A stretch of DNA of 52,850 nt from positions 1-52,850 of the forward strand of contig JAMYHX010000293.1 in NCBI GenBank assembly GCA_025529335.1, written 5' to 3'. Source of the DNA: Rhizopus sp. PT2906 (Eukaryota; Mucoromycota; Mucoromycetes; Mucorales; Rhizopodaceae). Positions 34,271-45,826 of the stretch are shown here, in pieces. Under the pieces are notes generated by a model. The model was not told the origin of the DNA, ran no database searches, and was given only the letters and a program-made list of their open reading frames with translations. The translations under genes were made by a program, and so were the position numbers. Position 1 is the stretch's first letter. Every line of letters starts with the position of its first letter.

Positions 34271-35032
34271 ATAAGTTGCAGCAAAGCAATAAAATAAAGA
34301 AGTGAATAAGCTACTATTTTTAAAAAACTGTTTCTTCAGATTAATTAATATACGTTAGGTATATCCGCAATGATAAATAGGAAATGCTATTTATAAGAAT
34401 AGATCTAAAGAAGCTATTAGCATTGTGAGCTACTTTCTCGGGAATAAATATCGTAAGGGTAGTGAGCATAACACAATTAGCCCTGAATTTGCAGATCATC
34501 GTAATGCAGAAGCAAACAAATGGTCATTCTTATTATACATGCGGCGCTTATTTTATCGTTCTCAGCTGCAATAAACTCACAGCAACGTCAACACAAGGAC
34601 TATCCTGACCATAAAAAAATTGTTTTATTTTTGATCTAAACAATATCAGTCAATGCTCCAATCATCAAAAGCTTACTTAGCAACATATTGCGCATTAAGC
34701 CTGGTATCCTTTGTTTCTCTCTTTCTGAAACCTAGACAACAAAATTGTCTCTGGTTTCTTTTCAATTATGTTGGTATGGTTACCTTAAAGTACAAATTAT
34801 GGAACTCTTGTCATTAAATTAAAATGAAATGCATATGTCCAATCAGCCAATCACTTTATCTGATAAGGTACAAACTAATTTGGTAAGGCTCGTCATACAA
34901 AAATACCCTAAAAGAGTAACCATCTCGGACTGAGTATAAAGTTAGCATTGATTGGGCTTGTTTCTGATTTATTAATTAAAATTTTTGACAGTTAAAACTT
35001 TTTTTGTTCCTTTTTGTTTCCAAACAGTTTTA
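34271..35032. other. Intergenic with a stem-loop at 34727-34758
   Basis: No gene. The stem-loop pairs GAAACC with GGTTTC and AGACAA with TTGTCT around a CAAAA loop, with a small internal bulge. Otherwise plain AT-rich DNA. Confidence 0.5.
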
Positions 35033-36043
35033 ATGTCAAAGGTACGCAGAGCATCAGTACATAGCTCGAGCAGCGGCAGTGACATCATATTGTCAACAAG
35101 AACCAGAAAATCAATATCAAAATCAAGGAGATCATCCTTAGCAGAGGAAGCGATCAAACCACCTTCAAGACGAGCTAGTCTAGCAGCGGCCATTACCTCT
35201 TTGGCTACAGCGACCATTGATGAAGAACATACGCCTCTTGTCGTGGATGTGCATGATTTATACAAGAAAAAAATTGTTAAATCATCACAAAAATTAAATT
35301 GCTTCTTTGGAGAGCCCACGCCCGTAGATGTTTGCATTAGTGAAATTAAAAAAGAAGGATTAAAGGCAATATTGGAATCCAAAGTTCCACTTTGCTATTT
35401 CTTATACTACCTATTGGACGAGTTCAGCTCGGAAAACTTGGTAATGACTACCTTTTTTATGTGTGTGTCAAGAGTTTAATGTGATCTAACGACACATGTT
35501 TGTATGTAGTTGTTCTTTTTGGAAGTGGAGCGATTTGATGAGCACCGACGAATAAGCACTGCTGGGGAACTGAAAGCGATGGCTGAACGAATCTATGGCA
35601 CTTATATATCGAATAGTGCCCAATTGCAAATCAATCTAGATGACAAAGTTAAGCGCAATATCACAAATCAATTGTTAGCCATCAGTGACTTTAATGCAAA
35701 CACTATTTTTGTCGAAGCCAAAGCGTCCGTATACATTCTGCTCGAGAGTAGCTACATACGTTTTTTGGAAACCAATATTTACCAAGAAATGGTTCGACAT
35801 TGTGGAGAATTCACAATCCATTATGATGAACGTACAATCAAATCCGCTGTCAGTTATCTCTCTGGACATCTCAAGCAACAAAAGGAATCAATCAATGCTC
35901 AATTCAATGGATCCAAGGATTCTAATCTTAGTGAAAGCTTAATTGCAGTCAATTCACACTATTATAATTTGACTAGAAGCATCATTGAAAGGTTTGTCAT
36001 AAACATGTTTGGTAAGGCTCATTTGCCGCTTAAGCATTTATAG
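35033..36043 (+). CDS. RGS-domain protein (regulator of G-protein signalling) with PKA-type sites
   Basis: Exons 35033-35440 and 35510-36043 give 313 aa. The RGS domain covers about residues 105-235: LCYFLYYLLDEFSSENL, LFFLEVERFD, IYGTYISNSA, QINLDD and SSYIRFLETNIY match the conserved helices that accelerate GTP hydrolysis by G-alpha. The Ser/Arg-rich N terminus has three RRxS motifs (RRASV, RRSSL, RRASL), consensus for cAMP-dependent kinase. The 3' end is ambiguous: a possible third intron (35993-36042, donor GTTTGT, acceptor TATAG) would replace the last 17 codons by RLQDVKIPGILAL and stop shortly after 36043. The spliced ending looks more natural. Confidence 0.85.
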
Positions 36044-36187
36044 ACTTCAAGATGTAAAAATACCCGGCATTCTTGCATTGTAAAAAGTTGTAAAATAAAT
36101 AAAATAAAAAACGCTTTATCATGATAATGAGTAAGGATTACGGTTAGAGAGTAGTATACAAAGTAGTGATAATGATATATAATAATG

Positions 36188-37634
36188 TTATGCGTGAGTA
36201 GAAGTTCTTACTTCATGCATATTATATTGCATAGAATCATCTTTAAGCAGTCCATTTGTATCTGTATTGACGACAGAACTGCCATTGAGGCCCATTTGCT
36301 GTTTTCTCTTTTTCAATTCTCGACGCTTCTTCATCAGTTTATAGGAGTCAACACCACAACATAATGTCTTGTACAAGAATTCGGGTATATAAGCAAGATA
36401 TCCATCCACAAATGCACCAAAGGCACCCATCTTTTTCTTTTCTCCTGCAGCAGCAGCAGCTTGAATCTCATCGGCCGGACCAAAGAATCTAAACATCATG
36501 CCACTGACGACAAGCATCACAAGGCACACGATAATAACGTAAAGTCCGTTTTTGACAGCATCGGCTGGCCAAGCAATGCTTCCGTGAGAGCCATCTGTGC
36601 CCTTGATAACATTTTTAGTTGTAAGGATGGTAAGGAGAATTTCACCAAAGTAAAAAATGACCATGATAGGGCCCTTCACACACCAAAACATACCATGTGC
36701 TCGAATCTTTCCTCGCTTCCACTGTTCGTGAAATACATCCAAGTAGGTGAACAATGCAGTAAGAATGACCGAAAGAGAGACAAAGTTGATTATGGTCAAG
36801 TAGACATAGGCGCCCTTAAAGCTATAGACGCCTTCACAATAGCGTCCTTTGAGTTCAGCAAAAATAGACATGAATGCATCAATGAGTGACCTGAAAATGA
36901 AATTTTTAGCTTTTTTTGCGTTTTGCCGTTGACTGTACGACTTACCAAACTGGGTATTGGAAAACTAGGATATCAGTAATGATTCTGTAATGCATTCCCC
37001 ATTTTGAGTTCCTGTTTTGTACAATGTTAATTGTGGCTGTAAAGAGGTGTTTATAAGAATTATCTTACAAATGAAAGTTATAGAAAAACATGATTTTTGT
37101 ATCTTTTGACTCTTTAATTCCAGCTGCCTCCTCTCTAAATGGCTGAAGATAAGCTTGTAAGCATGTGTACAGGTTATAGACGGCAAAGGCTTCAAAGCAT
37201 TCCGCAAAGAACATGATGGTTGTCGAATAATCGTATCGTAAATAAGCAAACCATGCCAATGTTGCGAATACAGGCGGAAACAGTATCACTCGTAGTTTAT
37301 GCCGTTGTATTTCAGGATTACTAAAAAAAGATATATTAGAGAAACAGGGCAATGAGAATGAGGAATATGCGCATACTAATAATTTCGTATATGTCTAAAT
37401 AGAGTTATCAACGTTATAGTCCATGTTATAAATAAGAACAGTAAGCAAACTAGCCATCCGATAACATGCCAGTTGGCTGTCGGATCTTCTCTTACAGAAG
37501 CCCAATCTAATCCTGGGTTACTACACAAACAGTTAATATCGTTATTTTCATTTCAATTCGAAAACATACAATCCTGACAAAGAAGCCAAACCAGATTCAG
37601 TTGGACACGTAGCCTCTTTCTCTGGAACACTCAT
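36188..37634 (-). CDS. TMEM184 / LAZ1 / OST-alpha family transmembrane protein (DUF300)
   Basis: Five exons on the minus strand: 37634-37570, 37520-37377, 37320-37069, 37011-36946 and 36890-36188, giving 409 aa. About seven hydrophobic segments are seen, among them WHVIGWLVCLLFLF, VFATLAWFAYLRY, AYVYLTIINFVSLSVILTA and GLYVIIVCLVMLVVSGMMF. Family blocks include NPEIQRHKLRVI, the MFFAECFEAFAVYNLY helix and FKGAYVYLTIINF. These proteins are related to the organic solute transporter alpha subunit and in plants (LAZ1) act at the vacuole membrane; transport activity in fungi is unproven. The cytosolic tail is basic (KKRRELKKRKQQ). Confidence 0.88.
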
Positions 37635-39064
37635 GATTAAAAGTAAAAGAAAAGAAAAGAAAGTATAAAGTCAAGTATAAAAAAAGCTCAAATATATAAA
37701 AATGGTTATTTTTTTTTTATATCCTGTTCCGCAAAAATTGTTCTCCGGCCAACCAAAACCATTCAGTGGCCAAAAAAGACAATTTTAATTTCAGTTCAAG
37801 GGCTTGGCAAGTTTGCCCTTTTTCCGAGTTACACTAAGTCATACGTTAAATGACTCAACGTGCGCCACAAGACTTGATTTCTCAATTGTCTATAAAATAT
37901 AATAAGAATGAACATCTATAGACAAAAGAGGGGGCATCGTTCTTTCTTTTTTATCTGGTGTAGACCAAAATTATTTGATCCTGACAATATGTATGTTTTT
38001 GTTTCAAGTGATGCAACCACCCCTTTCTTCTTCTTTTTATAATGTGGCTTAACCGAAACTTTGTGTATTCCGAATTGAGGCATATTTTACCAAACAAAGA
38101 TGCTATGGATAAATTTTTACATTCTATTTTAAATAGAGAAAGTGGCGTAAATGGCCAGAAAGAGAAATATTTGTTTTTTATCTACAAAAACACAAACGAT
38201 AATCATGTTCCTGTGACCCTTATGGTTAAACTTGGCTGTTGATTTAAATACAAGATTACGACCCCAGTTTTGGCAAAAAAAAAAGACTCCTTTTATTATT
38301 CTATTAATCCAGAGGCATACCTGAATACAACATACTGATGATCTAAACACCATGCATACCGAAGCAAAGAGAGGAACTACTACTTTTGTAAGTCAAGCAA
38401 GCTATCTCTTGATAAAATATATACATGTGTGTATATAAATTTATTTTTTTGCTCAGAGTAACCATCCGAACACACGTCAAAATGAAGCTCTTTTAGTAAA
38501 TTCTCATTAGCAAAATACTATACTCTAAAATACGCTGCATGAAGCATAACAATAAACAATGATGCGTATAAGAAAAAATAGACAAATAAAGAAGGATATT
38601 TTCAAAAATGGAGCTGTATAGTCAACTAAATTGACTGAAATTATTAAACTTTGAAAAATCTGATGCTTGTCTGCCGTCTATATTTATCAAAGGATAGTAC
38701 TAAGGGCACTGTAAAATACTCTTTTGAAAGGGAAACTGAAGGTTGTTCAAGCGAAATGCATTATACGATTCAATTAATACGTGAATACTACAACCCAAAG
38801 TGGCATATAATTTATAACGTAGGTTTTTTACAATAGCTTTGCTTATGCCCTACCACCTCTTTAAGACTTAATATTAGCAATCATACAGTTTGTAGTAATG
38901 CATTGAATGTATTCATACTTTGCTCATAATATGTTGTCTATTTTGCTTTTAAAAAGTAATAAAATAGAATTTACATTGCAAATAGAATCTTTACCTGACA
39001 GCTTTTGGATATTTTCTACCAAATCAATAGAAGCATACTATCATTCATAGTATTACATCTTCTT
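37635..39064. other. Gene-poor spacer
   Basis: Two short ORFs (38042-38242 with an ATG after a pyrimidine-rich leader, and 38651-38836 without ATG) have no recognisable features. Nothing else supported. Confidence 0.4.
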
Positions 39065-39256
39065 TCATAAAATAAAGGCTTTGATATACTCTAACTTTGC
39101 GCCCAATGTATTAACAATAGCTGTCAAGCAATCGAGTGTTTTATTGTGGTGTTTAAATGTTTTTGTACTCACTAATTCCACTGTAGCTTGGATCCTTGTG
39201 AGCTTCTCAGTGACAAGTTGGTCAACAATGCGCAATAAGAGTGTGGCTATATCCAT
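39065..39256 (-). CDS. Possible small helical protein or C-terminal exon
   Basis: From ATG 39256 the frame encodes 63 aa of amphipathic helix (ATLLLRIVDQLVTEKLTRIQ). A GTGAGT...TTGACAG sequence inside (53 nt) could be an intron, but removing it shifts the frame to an early stop. The family is not recognised; it may be a remnant. Confidence 0.25.
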   Translation of the reverse strand: MDIATLLLRIVDQLVTEKLTRIQATVELVSTKTFKHHNKTLDCLTAIVNTLGAKLEYIKAFIL

Positions 39257-40653
39257 TGATATTAGTACAGGCCTGGTGCTGTAACATATCCTCAATATAG
39301 TAATTTGAATGATTTAGAAAAAAATGCATTTTTCAATATAAATAAAGATTATTCCCAAAAGCCAGTGCTTTGAACCAAAGAAAACCTAAAAGAGAAGAAG
39401 AAAAAAAAATATTAGCAACGATATCAAAGACTTCTAAAGGTTCTGATTACTGCTGTGACGGCATTCTTCAGGTCGGCCATTGATCATCAGAACAAGGGAC
39501 CAGGCACCCATAAAAAGCATCAGACTATCAAATACCAAGCATCCTGCAAAGACCCGCAGTAGCAGACGTACCGTTGGGGTATGCATTAGCTGAGCCTTGT
39601 CAATTGTTAACTAGCTTATGTACCCCACTGCGCTAGCCAGACAGCAGGAAGCATCATCAAACAATCTGTCACAGCTGTGATCTCAGGTAACTAACTCCCA
39701 ACTAACTACTAGCCCCCTGTAAAAATTCCAATCGAATGTCCATAACTCTTCTTTTGGCTGCCTGAAAGCCTCCAGTTGAGTGATGAAACGAACGATCGTT
39801 GTCAGTCCAGGACACGTGTTGAGCATCATAGAAAGAGATTGCATAGAGATCCTTGAACACACAATCATCGCCTTGTTGAGTAAGTTTTATAAAAAAAAAA
39901 AAACTTATCTTGACCAAAGAGAGCCATCAAAAGAGCCACCAAAAAAAAAAGTGTAAAGAGAAAAGAAAGAAAGAGATAAAAAGGATAAAAGCAAATTTCT
40001 CTCTTTTTATACCCTTTTCTTAGTTGTGTGAAGTTACTGTTTTCAATAAATAAGGCTTTTATTCTTACAAGAGAATAGGGTTTGCATTCACACTTTTGTT
40101 TATTTCTAAAGTGTTTCATGACTCTTTGCCTATCTTTCTTATATTCATTCAGATGATCAATTGAATATATATGTTAATGAAGTTATTCACTTCTATTTGT
40201 ATATAGTAAAAATACTAAAAGGCAATAAATTTCATGCATCCTCTGTTTATACCACGCGTCCTTGGGCTTATTCCTAGTCTTGATCATACACACTATTTGT
40301 GTTGCTCGGCGAAATCCTTTTTTTTTTCCCTTTGACTTTTGCTAGTAAAAACTAGATAAATATTATTTTGTAGTAGTTGTTATATACTTTATTTGCTATA
40401 AAGTAGCGGCCTTTTATAATGAAGTGAAGCAAGTTATGCATAAATTAAAAGAATGTCGTCGCCCCAAAATGGTAATACCAAATGATAGATGCGTTCCGAA
40501 GCCCTGTTACATCATGAAATAATAACTTTATTTTGAACAAGTCTAGACGCAGGCATCAGTGGAAGGTCAGGGTATACACCGTGCGTCGTCAAATCCTCTT
40601 ATACAACAGCCCTGAGTAGTTTCTGAATTAAACTACAAATAGCCTTTATTCTA
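39257..40653. other. Region with coding-like remnants on the minus strand, no intact gene
   Basis: Minus-strand frames at about 39900-39720 (DLYAISFYDAQHVSWTD) and about 39590-39430 (LLLRVFAGCLVFDSLMLFMG, a membrane-like segment) look coding, but no splice model joins them and both meet stops. They may be pieces of a decayed gene. The rest, up to 40653, shows nothing. Confidence 0.35.
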
Positions 40654-40703
40654 CAGTTTGGGGCGTATTACTTTTTCTGGATTTTGCAGTACCCCTAGTA
40701 TTA
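40654..40703 (+). repeat. Short dispersed repeat, copy B (copy A at 24205-24268)
   Basis: CAGTTTGGGGCGTATTAC, TGGATTTTGCAG, CCCCTAGTATTA match copy A in order and orientation. Confidence 0.5.
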
Positions 40704-40783
40704 TTCAAAAAGAACAATGATGGACAATGTCATTCCATGTCTCTTTATTAAAATCACTTCTTAAAAAACAAATTCTAAGTGCA

Positions 40784-41287
40784 TTACATAAGATTCAGCA
40801 CATATGGCCCATAGTCCCAAGCATCAACCTCTTCTCCATCCTCTACTCTTCTGATAGTCGCAACATCCCGATGGTTTTCAATAACATTGAACACCTCTTC
40901 CCAAAGATCAACCTGCTCTGGATAGGCTTGGATAAACTGATTATAAAAGTGCCTGATAGGTAGCGATGAATGAGGATGGAAAAACGAGCGTCTCTCTCAG
41001 AGGACGCACTTACGCTTGAGTTCATCAAGAATCCTGTCCACCACTGCATTGATAATCCTTTATTTGGCACGCCTTTTGATAAAATCATTATGTATCTTCC
41101 ATAATTCAACAACAGTAGTAATGGAAAGGTACAAGGCAAAGAGTACCAACAAGAGATCGATCTGTGGCAGTTGTGTTGGAATGAAGCGCGTGATCTCCAT
41201 GTCCATATAAATGGAGCCATAGGTCATGAGTATGATATGTTTCGAATAAATAAAGTAGTAATAAGGGAAGCATAAGTCATAAGCCAC
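40784..41287 (-). pseudogene. Decayed membrane-protein gene remnant
   Basis: The minus-strand reading starts at 41287 directly beside a MITE. It has a hydrophobic segment (IDLLLVLFALYLSITTVVEL) and reaches an in-frame TAA at 41060-41062; the same frame continues with IINAVVDRILDELK to a good donor (GTAAGT at 41013). Beyond an intron-like stretch a third coding-like piece, DLWEEVFNVIENHRDVATI to WDYGPYVLNLM, ends at 40784, but its frame does not match the upstream exon. Stop plus frame mismatch suggest a pseudogene. The family is not recognised. Confidence 0.5.
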
Positions 41288-41289
41288 TG

Positions 41290-41493
41290 CAGCAAAGTCT
41301 CGATTATGGAATATCTATCAGGAGCACGAATGACATTCCATAATCAAGGATATTCCGTAATAAAGCATATACATCGACAATCCAGATGAATATCACAGGA
41401 AATTTAAAGCGATGGCTGTGAAGTCCTTCAAAAATGATATTCCAATATCGCAAGTATTCCGTATTGCTGTATTCCGTAATCGAGAGTTTACTG
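41290..41493. mobile_element. pogo-like MITE, about 204 bp
   Basis: The left end (TGCAGCAAAGTCTCGATTAT plus GGAATA) and the inverted right end (TACAGTAAACTCTCGATTAC plus GGAATA) agree at 22 of 26 positions. The CAGT-AAACTCTCGATTA terminus flanked by TA is the form expected for pogo/Fot1-related Tc1-mariner elements. The interior is only about 150 bp, contains several subterminal ATTCC(G/A)TAAT units, and codes for nothing. Confidence 0.7.
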
Positions 41494-42834
41494 TATATAA
41501 CCTCTTTATTACATATTAAAACGAGAGAGAGAGCTCATTATTACAAACAGCGTCGTTTTATATACAAACAGAATTATTTGTGGCCAATAGGGATTGAGCG
41601 TGTCGCATTATATGTTAATAACGTGTATTGTTGTCAGCCTCTTTGTACTCGTCCTCTTGACGCTCGTTGTCGTATTTACCCTAAAATACTTGGCGAGATT
41701 ACTATAAAACTATACTCTAAGAATGAATAGTACAAAGTTTCTAACCAAGAAAAAGATAAATATTCTGAATAAAGAACCAGTGAGTAACTCATAATCTTTT
41801 GATGTATGTAATGTGTCCTTTCTTTATTTGATTAAAGTTGTCAACATTATAAATTGCAAATAAAAGCTCAAACAAAGAGAGAGGGAGCAATATCAATTGA
41901 TATGTTGTTATGATGGTACCTTTAAAAATGCTATCATAACGAGCCAAAAAAAAAAAAGCCGTGTAATTTATAATAAGCAAAGAGTTTACAATCTTTCAAG
42001 CCCAGCATGTTTCTTTGTAAATAGTCTAGTTGATTCAATAATTTTAATAAACAATCTTTTCAGACCTTTGATCATTGGCAAACTCGTTTTTTATATCTAT
42101 CCTGAGTAGGATAAATAGCGAAGGAAGCCAGTTGAAATTATAAGGGCGGAGTGGTCACCTCATCTAAACTTGGAACGGAAGCAACAATAATTAGAACAAT
42201 ATATATATGCATTGCTTTATCTGTTCGAGATGCACCCTCAATTGACATATCCTTGACAATAAACAACGGAATAATACAGCCATTATATACTAAAAGCCTA
42301 TTGAATAATAATCAGTCTGTGGATTACTGTTACATGCGCTATTGTAGGCTTTCATTGTTTTATATTACTCATTGTCTTTGATACACAAGCATAAAAAAGA
42401 GCCCCCTTTTTTTTACTTCTGAAGCTTTATTCTCAGAACCTCACATAGCCCATCGCCCAAGGCCTATTTTACTGACGGATCGATATCATTGGCTGAAATT
42501 TAACTCTTCATTTCAAAAACAAAAGCTTTCACTTAGGACAATCAGCTAAAAGCTCTAGGTGTTATTTCATTTTTTGAAACAAAATTTCCCATATTGCTTA
42601 ATAAACAGCTATTGATTCAAAAATATACACTGTCTTTACCCTTTTACAAAGTACTTGTTAAGATTTCAAATCAGCCATAGGAAAAAACGTAATCTATTTC
42701 CGGAACTGTTGTAAAGAGTGCTCCTTGCCCTAAAAAGGGGATAACATAAATTTGAATCTCAGTTATATTTCATGCTCACTTATGTCTTTTCCTTTTTTCC
42801 ACTTTTCTTACTCTCTTCTTTTTTTTTTTTTTAA
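41494..42834. other. Intergenic with no supported gene
   Basis: The ORF 41434-41730 overlaps the MITE end and has no recognised features. A pyrimidine-rich leader (about 42780-42833) precedes the PH gene. Confidence 0.45.
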
Positions 42835-44898
42835 ATGAAGGCAGTAAATATACCCATTATTATAACCAATCATGACACAACAACGCAAAATGCGCCCAAG
42901 ATTCCTATAACCAGGCTAATACAGGGACCCTTCAAAAAAGACGAGGTACTCAAAGAGGGACTAGTACTCTGTACGCGAATAGAGCAATGGTACGCTAAAC
43001 GACATAATGGAGTGAAAGATATTGAGCTTCGAAAGACTCGGATGAGGTGGAGAAGGTTTTATGCAGTGTTACGACCGGATCGATTGGAATTATATCATGC
43101 AGCAGTAATACATAATAATATTTTAGTTGATTTGGATAAACGGTTAATGACTCACTTATCGTATAGTGCAGACTTCAATAAGGAGGCTAGCACACATCAT
43201 CTATCTCCTGGCAGATCCTCCTCTTCGTCCCGTCCGTCTCTCGCTTGTTTCTCCATGGGACTACATTTGGCGGCTAGAGTACAAGTGTAAGCATCTGGTT
43301 GCGTATCACTTTCAGTGCTGTCAACCATCTGAGGCAAAAGAGTGGTACATGTTTATTTATCACCGCATTTTCAATAATCAACCACATACAACTTGCAAAA
43401 AGCCAATCCCGTTATATGTTGATGTCAACGTGAGGTTGGATGAGAAGCAGCCATCAGATGTGCTCATACGGATTCCACTAGACTATTTTAGAGAGGCAAT
43501 GTATAAGCAGCACTATGTAGAACAGAATATGTGTTTGAGGGACGTAAAATCGGCTTTGATAAATCTTTTGTATTTTGATAAAGTGATACCTTTCAAGGAT
43601 TCGGTATCAAAAGAATGGAGACTGTTCTGGACTATTGGGAATTATGTAGAAGAAGTAGATGAAGCGGATCATTTGATTGGATGTCAATTGATTGAACAAG
43701 TAAGTGTATGATGTAAACCTATACATATAAAGAACGATCATCACTCAACCTCTTTTAACACTCAGAGTCACCGATTAGAGTTAAGGTTGCAACAAAAGTA
43801 TACAAAAAAGGTAAGCACATAAAAAGGCAGCCTTTGTCATTAGACTTATTGTTGCTATAGCAAGTCATCTATGAGGGTCTTTTGGTGCATAAAGAGGATG
43901 GTGTATGCTATTACACGATACTCTATGGCAATCAACTATTTTTCTTGGATGCTTATTACTATACAAACACAACCACACAGAAAAACTGGTTTTCAGCAAC
44001 AACAAACCTAATACTAAAAAATACCCATTTATTACGAAAAAAGAAATACATAAAACAATTAAACATGTCAGCGCCTCAGCTAGCTTCTTTATCTTATACA
44101 TCACCGCCCGATCCAGCAAAACTTGTGAATACAAAAATGGTAATTGAGCTTAAAAACATTAAATCTATCGAACTGTGCGATGCAAGTAATACGTTTGCAG
44201 TACATCATAAAAATACGACACTCTATTACCAAGCACCCAACACACAGGCATTACTCGAGTGGATGATGTTGATCAACTGCAGACTAAGGCAAATAAGCAA
44301 TAAAGAAGTGTATCATTTTGAATACATGAACCAAATTATAGTAAGCACATGAAAAAATACATCAAATATACTTTATCATTTACACTTGCACATGTAGCAC
44401 TCTGGAAAACTCTATGTCAAAAAAGACTATAGCAGACACTATCAATCACAATATTGTATACTTGTCAAAAGCGTTAATTTTGGAGGTGCACTCATCTTAT
44501 TTGACATGGTTAAACGATCAAAATTTTGCAAACCAGGAGGAGAATCATTACCGATCTATGAAAAGAAAAGGGCTCTTATTCGACTGGAGGATTCGTACGT
44601 GTACACAGGCGATGAGTGTATACTTGATCAGCTTATCAAGCTTGACAGGTTACAAGAACCCGACCGATATTATCCTGATGGACTGATCACGGGCAGCGAT
44701 CGTGCCTCAGATTGCGTCTTTATCATTTGGCAAGTAGCAAAACGACATTTTATATCTAGTTTTCGAGAGCATGTCTCCATTCTCAAGCTAGGCCATCGTC
44801 TTGGAACCAAAGGCACTTGCTGGGTATTCAAAGCAAGAAATAAAGAAGAAAAGGATATATGGCTGTCGGCACTACATAAAGAGCTGTATTGTGTATGA
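42835..44898 (+). CDS. PH-domain protein, Spo71-like
   Basis: Five exons: 42835-43165, 43215-43699, 43766-43810, 43861-44340 and 44398-44898, giving 613 aa. The first intron uses a weak donor (GTGCAG) but keeps phase into LSLVSPWDYIWRLEYK. An N-terminal PH domain (about 40-165) shows WRRFYAVLRPDRLELY and EAKEWYMFIYH. The C-terminal region has HSGKLYVKK, ALIRLEDSYVYTGDE, RYYPDGLITGSDRASDC and the closing PH helix DIWLSALHKEL. The SYVYTGDE ... YPDGL ... FIIW order resembles yeast Spo71, a Vps13 partner at membranes. No signal peptide or membrane segment. The Spo71 assignment is by motif memory; general PH assignment is firm. Confidence 0.75.
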
Positions 44899-45826
44899 TA
44901 TATTTATGTCTCTCTAAAAGAATTACATGAGTGAATGATAAATACATGATGATCATCTAACTATTCTAATTACACTATGTCATACCTTGCATTCATCTTC
45001 AAATTGCCTAATAAAGATTTCTTGGATATGCTTGTGACTTTAGAAAAAATGTTTATCGGAGAGAGAGAGAGAGATTAAATACGCGAAATGTTATTGAATT
45101 ATAAACAACAATTACACATTGATAAATCTAAGGGGGGATCTTCTTCATCCCTTCCTTTACTGAGGATCCTGGTTAAGAATGAAAGATTGTTCGATTACAA
45201 ACAAACACTTTATAGGAGTAACTTTCCAAATAAAGAAACACGCTTAAGCATTCACGAGCTCCTTAAAAGAAAAAAAAATTAGAAGGATTTGAAACAGACA
45301 ATAAGTGGTATGTGCATAAAACCAGATGAAGGCAGACATTCCTGGATATGCATGTCAGTTGCAAGTTAATTTTAAGGGATCAAGATTTGTAATTCCTAAA
45401 AGAGGGAGGGTTAATCAAGGCTATTTTAGCACCTAAAGAAGAAAAATGTTATTCTATGGAATCTGAGAGAAAATAAAAACGAGAAATGGAAAGAGAGAGA
45501 GAGAGATCCACTTGCATGATTTAAAATTCAATGTCAGCTAAAAATGACCAAGGTGGCAACGATCACTTTGACGTTTAGTCTATTGAACAATGAACTTGCT
45601 TCATCTAAAAGTTCAACTGCTTAATACAAGGTTCCCAAACACATTGTGATATATTTTATAATGTTTATATAAAAAAGGGTAAAGCAAAATGAACCTATAC
45701 AAGGTGACTTTTTGTGAGAAAAAAAAAAGATTAAAGGCCATTGATAATTAAAGCGTAGGTTTCATTCTTTTTTTTCGCTTTTTTTTTGCCCAAAGTTTGT
45801 ATAGAAGAGAAAAGAAGAAGTGATCC
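44899..45826. other. Intergenic, with a possible 64-aa ORF
   Basis: The ORF 45088-45282 follows a (GA)n tract and encodes a Ser-rich then basic peptide (SSSLPLLRILVKNERLFDY ... RLSIHELLKRKK). It might be a small gene or exon; nothing is recognised. Further (GA)n tracts occur at about 45495-45506. Confidence 0.35.

Noticed and set aside
39540..39640. Possible tRNA or structured RNA (GGGGTATGC...TGTACCCC)
   Set aside because: The arms do not form a cloverleaf and no TTCGA-type T-loop is present; pairing is imperfect.
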